Assembly (NCBI GenBank): GCA_947579605.1
Contig: OX388327.1
Location: 8,233,122-8,297,121 of the forward strand
Source of the DNA: Athripsodes cinereus
Lineage: Eukaryota > Arthropoda > Insecta > Trichoptera > Leptoceridae
Direction of reading: 5' to 3'
DNA: 64,000 nt
Under the pieces are notes generated by a model. That model ran no database searches. It was not told where the DNA came from and worked only from the letters and a program-made list of their open reading frames with translations. Positions 35,871 to 45,639 of this stretch are shown in pieces. The position numbers and the translations under genes are program-made. Within the stretch, counting starts at the first letter, position 1, and every line of letters begins with the position of its first letter.

Positions 35871-36095
35871 GGCTGGTGCGGAGTGGAGGTAACACTCTTG
35901 CCTTTGACTCACGAGGTCCCGGGTTCGATTCCCGGCCAGAGCAAAGTGAAGAATGACCTTTTTCAACTTGTCCTGCGTCTGAGTGTTACATGTATATGTG
36001 TTTAGTGTATATGTGTGTATCGTCATAACCATAATACAAGATTCATATCTTAGTTTGGGACTAACTTGATCTGTGTGAATTGTCTATGTATATGT
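35871..36095 (+). repeat. SINE family 2, best copy (tRNA-derived head)
   Basis: Head GGCTGGTGCGGAGTGGAGG with box B GGTTCGATTCC at 35932-35942, in a CCCGGGTTCGATTCCCGG arm. The body continues with TGAGTGTTACATGTATATG and CATAATACAAGATTCATATC. This is the clearest copy of the family, but the D and anticodon arms are degenerate, so it is not a functional tRNA gene. Confidence 0.7.
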
Positions 36096-36689
36096 TTTGT
36101 TATGTTACAAGCAATTTATTTATTTTATTCTTCTCTGTACATTGTTTACAATAATATAAATTAAAACAGTTATCATAGAAAATATCAGTTATACAATTCA
36201 ATGTACAGAGGGCGAGTTTATCGCTAAAATGCCATGTCTTCCAATGTCTTCCATCGTACATTATTACTTTAATAATTTAACCAAAATCAAACTAATATAA
36301 CAACGAAAAGTTAATGAAATAAAATTATCAAATAAAGTAATATTATTTTTTTAAGTTAATTAATACTTGTATTGTAGGTAGATACGAGTTTATGTACATA
36401 AGATAACTTTATTTTGTTGAAGTGAAACAATATTCAGATTTGCATCTCACAAGGCCATCTGCCCATTGGTGATTATATTTAGGTTAACTAGAATATAGTT
36501 AATTCACTATACTAGCCTATGATAGGAGTAAACAACATTTTTTCAGTCTTACAAACCATTTTGTGATTTTTGTTACAAAGAAATAATATTTTTATCTTAA
36601 TAAAAGAAGTCTCCTTACAAAAGATTTACCAAAGAGAGCAAATAATCACTAATGATTATGTGTCAGTGAAAATATGAAAAAATAAATTT

Positions 36690-36840
36690 TGGGAGACGGC
36701 CGGCAATAAGCTGGAGCGACAACGTAAAAAAATAGGGGGCTTCAGGTAGAAATCATTAACGAAGTACAGAAATGAGTGGCTCATAAAGAGGATTGTATTC
36801 AGCAGTGGATGGACACGAGCTGTGGAAGAAGAATTAAAAA
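36690..36840 (+). repeat. RTE-like LINE C-terminal relic
   Basis: GGGAGACGGCCGGCAATAAG, GCTGGAGCGACAACG and GCAGTGGATGGACACGAG resemble the ending (GRRP..RW.DDI ... QQWMDT) of RTE-like polymerases. Stops and frameshifts are present. The call is from resemblance only. Confidence 0.45.
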
Positions 36841-37442
36841 TTTAGATATGGAGAGAAGGATGGGAAAATCACAACTGGTGCAATTTTCATAATAATTTTC
36901 AGTATAATAAAATAAAGTTTAAATTTGGTATACACACAATAAATGAGTGATTAGGGATCAAAAGTGGAGATATCCATTTGTAACAAAATGTCAGTAGAGT
37001 CCAAAAACTACATAAAATTTTACTGATTTTCATACTAACATTGATTTTTTCCGCTATTTTTCATACAAATTTCAAAGGACATGAAAAATATTTTTGCATA
37101 CTTACTTAGTTAAAAAAATACATATTGGATTTGTTCACTTTCAAATCCAAGCCACTCAAATTCTCAGACTGCTGCTTGATAAGCGAGAATAAACGGCATG
37201 CATGCATAGGGAATGTAGATGAAGTGAAAATATCACGCAAGGACAGGTCGAATTGACATTTAGTCCACTCTCTTTTATTTATGTTGTTCCTTTCTTATTT
37301 ATTGATTATGATTTAAAACTCTTGATAATCTACATTGTTCCATAGACCAACAGTGGGGCACTTCTGTTTAAAATAACTGAATGGATGTATTACAAGGAAA
37401 CTTATTAAGGAGTTGTCATGATATGTTTCTACACATAAAAAA

Positions 37443-37487
37443 CCCTTTCCAACTTTGTTATCACTTTGATAACAAAGTTGGAAAGGG
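37443..37487. other. Perfect hairpin, 21-bp stem
   Basis: CCCTTTCCAACTTTGTTATCA is followed by CTT and the exact reverse complement. It lies in the C-D spacer, outside any recognised element. Confidence 0.8.
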
Positions 37488-37887
37488 ATCATTGTCAAAA
37501 GAAAAGTGTAAAAATTCCAATCTCTTGAAAAAATCTTGTGCTATTTTAACAAAATATCAATTAATGACGAATTAAAATTATTCTGAATAAAAGACACTAA
37601 ACCGTTCTCCTCTAGGTTGCTTTTACTCTGTCAATTAGTTTTCTAGTGTCCTGTTGAAGGCAGGCAGTTCAGTGATAAGGTTTAAACCCTGAATGCTACT
37701 CATCCTGGATGCCTTAACTTTTATTGGCATGGAGAGGATGATTTATTTTTTTATTACATGCAGTTCTCGCTGACTACCCCACTTTTGGGAAATGCCATGA
37801 CGGTATGAAAGAAAGAACAGCAGTACCCTATTGACCCAAAGTCATTGAATAACTAATTGTACTATAAATTAGTTGTTTATATTCGAG

Positions 37888-38180
37888 TTCGTTGGTAGCC
37901 TGGAGGTAGAGCCTCGGCCTCGTCCGTGGTTTGATCCCAGATACCGGCAAACTCCCCTTTCATGACACAAGCTTGGGTTAGTTGGAAGAGATCGCGCCTT
38001 TGCGATAAACTTGCCCTCTGTATATTGATTGTATTTAATTTGAATGTATACCTTTTATGTAATTGTTTTTAATAAATGTACAGTAAAGAATGAATAAATA
38101 AATAAGCTTTTAGCTTACTGTGAAAGGTGTATAAGGTTGTATTTGGGTTTACAACAAAACCCAAATATATCTTTATTTAA
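37888..38180 (+). repeat. SINE family 1 split by a LINE 3'-tail insertion
   Basis: Head GGTAGCCTGGAGGTAGAGCC with box B GGTTTGATCCC and CCGGCAAACTCCCC. The SINE is interrupted after ACACAAGCTT by 37972-38103 and resumes with AGCTTTTAGCTTACTGTGAA. AAGCTT-like bases flank the insert on both sides. Confidence 0.65.
37972..38103 (+). repeat. LINE 3'-tail fragment with (AATA)n end
   Basis: GGTTAGTTGGAAGAGATCG, GCGATAAACTCGCCCTCTG, TTTTAATAAATGTACAGTAA and GAATAAATAAATA. The same tail occurs at 42333-42450 and, diverged, at 16478-16560 and 59411-59530, always at the end of a short insert. Confidence 0.6.
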
Positions 38181-38757
38181 AAAAAATAAAAAACTATTGA
38201 TATAATTTGCATATTCAACATATAATCATAAAATAAATAGGTAATTACAGAAGAAGTTGATGAAATACAGAACTTGAGTGTTCAAAGCAGATAAGTAATT
38301 TCTTTAAAGTAAAATTTTTTTCGTACAAATATCTTTTCTCATCATTATATTTTAGTTATAATATTATGTGAATGAATTTAGCGCACTAGATGGTACTGAT
38401 AATAAATGCCACAGGATACTTTACTTGTGGAAGGAAATGTGGTAGTAGGTGTAGTGAAGTAAACATAATATTTAAAATATAATTCATATGAATCAATAGG
38501 AAATATTATATAATAATATGTTAACAATACCTCTCTGACTACCTCCATTACGGCACGTAGATGATATGATATAAATCAATAGGAAATCTTACAATCCTTT
38601 AGCCTTCGTTAGTACCACATAGATTCTAGTTGTTTCTTTAGCATGTTTTGTTTTGTTGTTATACAAACATTTCCTGTTTATTTATTGACACAACACAAAA
38701 TGATTGAAAGATCAAATTTTAATATTGTTATAAATTCATAATATATTAGTCGATAAA

Positions 38758-41700
38758 ATGTCTACATTTTGTAGTTTTGTTATTTATTGTTACATATTTT
38801 TAATGTGTAGGCTTTGTTTTGAAGCTGCAGTTTTTAAAGAAGATCCGACAACTGAAAACTTTCAGTTGTCTTTGATTCATTTTAATGACTTCCATGCAAG
38901 GTAAGCACATTTAATAATAATAAGCTCTTTATTGTAATAATGACATATTTGTTTGAATGTTTTTGTTATTTATTTATTGATAAAGACAATATGTCTGCAG
39001 TGCAGTGTATAGTTTCTTTTTCCAAAAACAATTTATCAATTCATATTTTATCAGTTCATTTTAACAGTGGAAGTTGATGTTGTGATCTTAGATATTGTAA
39101 AGCGCCTTGTGTTTTATTTTATTTTTATTTCATTTATTCAGTAAGGATCAGACAGTTGAAACAATTAGTATAAACATTCAAAGACAACAATGAGCAAACC
39201 AATAAAGATCCCTTTCTTACAAATCTAATAAACATAAATTTGAGACTTAAAATGTTAAAATACATAAAAATGTGAAAATGTTAAAGTGTAAAAAAATACA
39301 AATAAATGTAAAAAATGATAAAAATGTATAAAATGCAAAAAAATGTAAAGAAGCAAATAAAAGCAAAAAAAATAAAAATACACAACCCACCAAAGTCCAC
39401 TAATCTAATCCCCAAAAGTAGCATTTACCATGTTAAAGAAGTAGAAAAGCAAATTCCCCAAATTGTGTTGTAAAGAAGCTTATCTTAATTAGATCACAAT
39501 ATACCTACACTGGATATGAAGTACAAATAAAACAAATGTTTTATTTATTTTGTTATGAAGTTCTACTACCTAAACACCGACACAGTGAATACAATAATGT
39601 TATGCCTATCTAGATTTGAAGAAACAAGTCCCACATCTACAAAATGCATTCCTGAAGAACACAAATGTATAGGAGGCTTCCCTCGTCTTTACACGGCTAT
39701 CAAGCAACTGAAGGAAAAGGAACCTGATTCCATACTGCTCAATGCTGGAGATGACTTTCAGGGGACCATCTGGTACAACTTTTACAAGTGGAACATCACT
39801 CAGTATTTTATGAATTTGTTACCTTTGGATGCACATGTTGGTATCACAAAATAATTTCATAATTTAAATATATTTAAACTCAGATTACCATACATCAAAT
39901 TTTTTTTTATCTAATTGTTTCATATTAATGTAGTGCAGTGCTACATTCACCTCCACTAGATATAAGCCAATGTCAAATTTGTGTCATACTTATGTAATAA
40001 AAAAAAAATATAAGGAAAGATGCCAAAATTTCATATGAAGGTTGCATATTATCAGAGTTTTTAAGAATGTTAAGAAATTTCCACTCAATTATTCATGCAA
40101 AAAATATCTCATTTTTAAGTCAAAATATGTATTGTATTACTAAAAACAGCTGAATGCATTCATAATTTCAAACAAATTGGCATAATTTATAATTATATAT
40201 TATAGTTTAAAAGTTTCATAATTATGAGACAGTATTACTTTTTAATCAGACCATTGGTAACCACGATTTTGATGATGGAATAGAAGGACTCGTGCCCTAT
40301 TTGGATGCTATCAAATTTCCAACAGTCGTCTCCAATGTGAACATCAGTGAGGAACCTTCGCTGTCTAAATTATTCCAAAAAAGTCTGATTATTAAAAGGA
40401 AAGGTGTTAGAATTGGGGTCATTGGAGTCATAATAAAAACTACAAATGTAAGATAATTTTTGGTTTGTAACATTAAATTTAAAAGTTATTTACAATCAAT
40501 ACAACTTGCCTTGAGTATTAGTTGTGAATTATATAATAACGATGGCATAGAGCACAGATGTGATAAGTGCAGTTTTTACCGAAAATGAGTTATTATACGC
40601 ATGCAAATCTATATCATTTCCGTAGAATATTATTGCGTAACTCTGTGTTATTGACGAGATATTTAATAAAAACTATATGTTGTAATTGTAAGTAATAAAT
40701 GGTATGGCGTCTCAAACTTTCAACATTGATTATCTCTAAACTATGAAAAATGCACTTACCACATCTGTGCTCTATGTCATCGATAATAGATTTACGTGAG
40801 AAAAAAACTTGTTGCAACGAGAAAATTAAAGTTGATCAACAAACACACTATAACATTCAATCAATGTTTTCAATATAATTAATTAGACTTATATATAGAA
40901 TAGGAGGAGGCTGGTTTCTGCCCTGTGCTCCCGAGAGGAGCGTTGAGGGCGATGATGATGATGATGATGATATATAGAATATTTTTCAGGAAATGGCTAA
41001 AACAGGTAAAGTGAAATTTACTGATGAAATAGAAGCTGTACAGAGGATGGCCAATGAATTAACGTTTCAAGGAGTGAATATCATTATAGTTATATCACAC
41101 TGCGGACTAGATATTGATAAGTAAGAAATCAAATAATATTTCTATCAATGATAAAACTTCAGATTTGCTGTTGTAGTTTATTTGCTTGTCTGTGTTATAT
41201 TTAAGGAGCATTGCACACACTGTAAATAATATAGACGTGATTGTGGGAGGACACAGTCATAGTTTGCTGTACCCTGAAGGAGAGACACCTCCTGGGAGAG
41301 AACCAGTAGTTGAAGATTATCCTGTGGTAGTTAATCATACATCTGGCGATACTGTAAGCTAAAAAAATATTACACTTTATAGTTTAGTTAGAGATATTAT
41401 TTTTATCAACAACAAATCCTGCATTTGATAGAAATGTGAAAGCAAAATTATAACACAGGTGCTGATAGTGCAGGCATCAGCTTACACCAAATATCTGGGA
41501 AATTTGAAAGTAACCTTTGATGCTGCTGGAACTGTTAAATCCTGGACTGGAAAGCCAATATATTTAGATGGATCCATTCCTCAAGGTACATACGTATTTC
41601 CCAAACATAAAGATTTAGATATTCACTTTCTATATAAACTTGACAACATTTTTGTAAATATTTTTAAAATTAGGAACACAATCTTTAGATGCAAGCTTGC

Positions 41701-43895
41701 ACATAAGGCATTAGTTTTTCTGTTACTCAATGGTTATAAAGGACATATAAACAAATATACAAACTTATTACTGAATGTACTCATGTATGTTTATTTGGTT
41801 TTACTATTGAAAAGTTTTTGTATTCCAGCAGAAATGTATTGTTTTAATTTTTCTTTTTTTTTGTAGATAAGGAAATACTGCAGTTAATGAAACCTTTCAA
41901 AGAAGCTGTGGATTTAATTGGCGAGAATGATATTGGATTTACAGGAGTGCAGTTAGATAGGTATCTTTGTATACAAAGTGAATGTAATCTCGGAAATTTT
42001 GTAACAGACGCTTTTGTCGACTTTGTAAGTAAATAACAAAGTGGTTCAAATTTATACCTTTAAGTGATGCTATAGCTATGATTTTACCAAAAGAATTAAG
42101 TGAATATTGAAATGTGTTAAAAAATAATTAAATATCAGAAGAAGTAATTATTTGTTGTGATTTGCTTTAATAGTGTGTTGGTATGGCTCCAAAAGGATCC
42201 TGGACATTAGCGTCTGCTTGTATTATTAATCAAGGTGGAATTAGAGCCAGCATTGATTATGGAAGTAAGTTTTTATTCATATTTTTTTCATAACATTACT
42301 TTATACACAAAATAAAGACAACACGCGTTTATAGTGCCTTTGCGATAAACTCGCCCTCTGTATATTGATTGTATTTAATTTGAATGTATACCTTTTATGT
42401 AATTGTTTTTAATCAATGTACAGTAAAGAATGAATAAATAAATAAACAAGCAAAAAAAAACATTGGAAATACATAGAAATATTAAAAATATAGTAAATAT
42501 TCAAATACTCCATTCATCACCATTGTTGAAACCAATTGTTCATCCACCATTGTCTTAACTACTCTTACTTCCTTACCCCTTCTTTTCTGTTTTTAGGTAC
42601 CTACATATAAAAAATGTTGTTGTTGCATGTGACTTTTCTTGTAATTAGTTCTCTTGAGAATGTCAAGCTAACTTGACGAAAGCGCTTGAGTAATAATAAA
42701 TTAATAGTGAAAAGTAAAACAGTGTTTTATTAATATCAAATATGTTTAAAATGTCTTTTCACAATGTGAACACACAAACTCTAGATCATTTAAATAAACA
42801 AGCAATTGTAGACATAATCAATATGCAGAGAGTGAGTAAATTGTTAAAGTGATATGTCTTCTTAATAACCCTAAGCTCAAATAGAGTTGTCGAAGAAAAA
42901 AAACATTAAAATTTTTATGTGTTAAAAAGTGCTATTTTTGTGTCTTAGATATTACATATTCAGATATTATGACCACTCTACCTTTCAATAACCAAATCCA
43001 GACTTTTAATCTCAAAGGAGAACATTTATTAGACGCATTAGAATATTTTGCAAGAGGTTCAGCGCCAAAAATCCAAGTCTCAGGTATATCTACATTAATG
43101 TTCTATTTTTATTCTAGTTCAATAATCAAATGCATACATTTCTTCAGTGTTCTTCAATAAGTGAATCACTGAATCAATTTATTTCAGAACAAGCAAAATT
43201 CTTAAATATTCATATGTGTACAATACATTTATATAAATACAGTTCTTTTAGAGATCTTTGTTCTTATCTGCTTTCATAATAAATCATCTTCAAATCAAGT
43301 TTTTTAGCATAAACATATGATAGTTATCCCAACTTTATGTGAGGTGTAACTGTACAGCAGTTTTCTTAACGCTATGCTATGGTTACTCTTATTTCAGGTT
43401 TACAAATAGTATTTAATATGACTAACAGCCCTGGGAAGAGAGTGGTGTCCGCTCGGATAAGATGCTCCGCATGTCTCATTCCTCACTATTCGGAAATAGA
43501 CCCTAAATTTGTCTATTCCCTCGTTTCAAGTGATTATGTAGCTAATGGTGGAGGAGGTTCTATGGTAATAATAAACCTTCTCTTTAACTGTTATTAATCT
43601 TATTTTTTAACTGTTATTTAACTTGCTATAGTTTTCAGAGTAAAAGTCTGAAACTCAAAAGTTATTAATTGTTTTAATAAACCTGTAAAATTTGACAGCT
43701 GGTGTAGCGCGGATGTAACTCTCTTGCCTTTGAGTCATGAGGTTTCGGGTTTGATTCCCGGCCAGGACAAAATAAAGAATTTATTAAGTGTTTCAAATTG
43801 TCCTGAGTTAGGGTGTTATATGTATATATTGTGATTAGCGCATTGTATATAAGTATGTGTATCGTCAAATTATTACCCATAATACAAGATTTATA

Positions 43896-43935
<40 letters not shown>

Positions 43936-44159
43936 CAACGTTGTCACCGACAAAATAGAATCTCTCTTATTTATAATTTGCATGTGGAGACAAATATAAT
44001 ATAATGAGGAATGTTTGTTAATTTTTTTTTAAGAGTATTTCCAAAAACAAAATGAACGCTGTGAATCAAGGATTGGATATACACGTACTTGAAAACTACA
44101 TAATCAAACATAGTCCAGTGTATGCTGAAATTGAAGGAAGAATCAAGATTATCACATAA
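38758..44159 (+). CDS. Secreted 5'-nucleotidase/apyrase-like protein, gene D
   Basis: Complete 11-exon gene encoding 548 aa: 38758-38900, 39614-39836, 40250-40447, 40990-41120, 41206-41353, 41459-41585, 41867-42024, 42174-42264, 42949-43083, 43398-43564, 44034-44159 (stop TAA). The start gives a signal peptide (about residues 1-25) followed by FQLSLIHFNDFHAR. Metal motifs: NDFHAR, GDDFQGT, GNHDFD (Asp where B and C have Glu), SHCG, GGHSHS. The substrate motif NQGGIRAS is kept. In exon 10 the segment that reads GGDGY in C is GGGGS, so the aromatic residue expected to stack on the base is missing. It is the most divergent copy, except exon 6, which is almost identical to that of C with only synonymous changes. 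There is no GPI-type tail. Expected role: hydrolysis of extracellular nucleotides, with changed specificity or none. Confidence 0.9.
39120..39440. repeat. A-rich dispersed repeat in intron 1 of gene D
   Basis: TTTATTCAGTAAGGATCAGAC then ACAATGAGCAAACCAATAAAG and runs of AAAAATGTAAA-type words; similar in layout to 27715-28340. No open frame. Confidence 0.35.
40903..40976 (+). repeat. 3' end of the (GAT)n-tailed repeat
   Basis: GGAGGAGGCTGGTTTCTGCC ... GAGCGTTGAGGGCGATGATG followed by (GAT)n, matching the ends of 7706-7965 and 10255-10556. It ends only 13 bp before the exon 4 acceptor of gene D (exon starts 40990), so it now forms part of the intron's 3' end. Confidence 0.7.
42333..42450 (+). 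repeat. LINE 3'-tail fragment with (AATA)n end
   Basis: TGCGATAAACTCGCCCTCTG through AATGAATAAATAAATAAAC, nearly the same as 38000-38103. It is in intron 8 of gene D. Confidence 0.65.
43698..43885 (+). repeat. SINE family 2 copy
   Basis: GCTGGTGTAGCGCGGATG, box B GGTTTGATTCCCGGCCAGG and CCTGAGTTAGGGTGTTATATG. It is in intron 10 of gene D and is followed by a TA microsatellite. Confidence 0.65.
43898..43932. repeat. (TA)n microsatellite
   Basis: Uninterrupted TA dinucleotides for about 35 bp, directly after the SINE. Confidence 0.9.
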
Positions 44160-44228
44160 TCATATAAATATTTATTTGTTGGAGTTTACACAAAAATTAT
44201 AGAGAACTTATTAATTAATTTACTTCAA

Positions 44229-45175
44229 ATGATGTTTGAAAAAAAAGAACCAACTTCTGAAATACATAGTATCTGTAGCCCGGATCAAAAGGACAATCTA
44301 GTGGCTACCACTGTCCGGTGCGTTGAAAAACTCTCGTCCATAATGGCCCAGAGACGCCTAAAACTGAATCCAACCAAAACCGAATTTATGTGGGTTGCCT
44401 CCCCAGGACGCCAACATCTCATAGACACCAAACAAATCTCTGTCGCTGGCACCAACATAACACCATCGCGCACAATATCCGTTCTCGGCGTCTTACTGGA
44501 CGAAGCACTCTCCATGGAAGCCCAAGTATCCAGGACAGTAAGCACAGCCTTTTTCCACATTCGTCAACTGCATCTCGTATCCAAAAATCTATCTGTAGAT
44601 GCAGTAAAAAGTCTGATCGCCTCCTTTGTCATCTCTCGTCTGGATTACTGCAACATCATATACACAGGACTGCCCCAGACTCTTCTCAATCGCCTCCAGA
44701 TGGCTTTTAATGCTGCCGCCAGGACTATCTACAGAGAGAACAAGCGTTGCCACATCACTCCACTACTAAAAGATCTACATTGGCTGAGGGTCCCAGAGAG
44801 AGTGGAGTTTAAATTGTGTCTCACTGTCCACAAGGCCTTATGCGGCACGGCACCCACATGTCTAACCGAACTCTGTTCCGTCGACGAAACTCCGAGACGA
44901 CCGCTGCGCTCGGCCTCTTCTGCTGTCAACAAACTCGTGAAACCCAATATGGCGAACACCTCCAAATTTGCAGAAAGGAGCTTCAGAGCCGCCGCGCCAT
45001 CCGTCTGGAACAGACTGCCCACAGATCTGAGGGTGAATCAGTCCACAACCACGTTTAGAACCAAGTTGAAAACACTACTGTTCGGGAGAAGTCACGGCGC
45101 CCTTGAGATGGTCACGGATCATTAAACGGCGCCACATATAAATAGTCCGATTATTATTATTATTATTATTATCTG
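44229..45175 (+). mobile_element. 5'-truncated L2/CR1-type LINE, RT C-terminal frame 44229-45125 intact
   Basis: An open frame of about 298 codons reads as the C-terminal half of an L2/CR1-type reverse transcriptase. LKLNPTKTEFMW and LGVLLDEALSM match the segment after the RT catalytic box, and SRLDYCNIIYTGLP, AAARTIYRENK, LLKDLHWLRV and FRAAAPSVWNRLP match the thumb/C-terminal part. The YxDD catalytic box is not present, so the fragment cannot copy itself. It ends in (ATT)n at about 45150-45172. The G+C content is clearly higher than in the neighbourhood. The exact upstream junction, about 70-100 bp after the gene D stop, is uncertain, and so is whether the first codons belong to the LINE. 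Confidence 0.85.
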
Positions 45176-45639
45176 AAGTTCCTCAGTGAGGATGTAATTT
45201 TTAAGTAGTATTTAATTTACATGTAGATGTAAGGATAAAAAAAACATTTGTACATTATAATTTGTTTTCTTTTCCCTTTGAAAAACAAATGCAAAATTAA
45301 CATAAAGTGCTCAAGCCAAATACGCAACCAAGATACAGATGAATAAGAAAGGCAAACACTTTCTCTAGAGAAAATTTGGCGCGTATTTGATTTAACCAGA
45401 GAAAAATATGAATGAAAGATTGTCTATGATAATTTTCCCTCTTTGACATTTTTCAACTTGACATATTGGCCATAGAATAATAAACATTCTAAAGTAATAT
45501 TGGCTTCAGCTGTTTTTCGTTTTTTGCTGTGTTTAAGAATAATGTAATAGGTATATTACAAATTTATTCAACTTATTATTTAGTTGTAAAAAAACCAAAG
45601 AAAATACCATACCTACGGATAGTAAAAACTAAGTACAAA
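45176..45639. other. Spacer between the LINE and SIRT4
   Basis: AT-rich 464 bp that probably contains the SIRT4 promoter and 5' UTR; no clear core promoter motif was recognised. Confidence 0.4.

Larger units (their letters stand above)
35072..38757. other. Spacer between nucleotidase genes C and D
   Basis: No host gene recognised. It holds an inverted-repeat element (35519-35660), a SINE family 2 copy (35871-36095), an RTE-like LINE relic (36690-36840), a perfect hairpin (37443-37487) and a nested SINE/LINE-tail pair (37888-38180). The rest is AT-rich. Confidence 0.5.

Noticed and set aside
35871..35950. Possible tRNA gene (strong box B, GGTTCGATTCC)
   Set aside because: No complete cloverleaf. 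The same head recurs with a common body at four places, so it is a SINE.
44390..44710. Additional open frames over the LINE on both strands
   Set aside because: Shadow frames of the RT reading frame, favoured by its higher G+C content.
45529..45639. Upstream in-frame ATG for SIRT4
   Set aside because: The added residues are not sirtuin-like and the length with the ATG at 45640 fits the family better.
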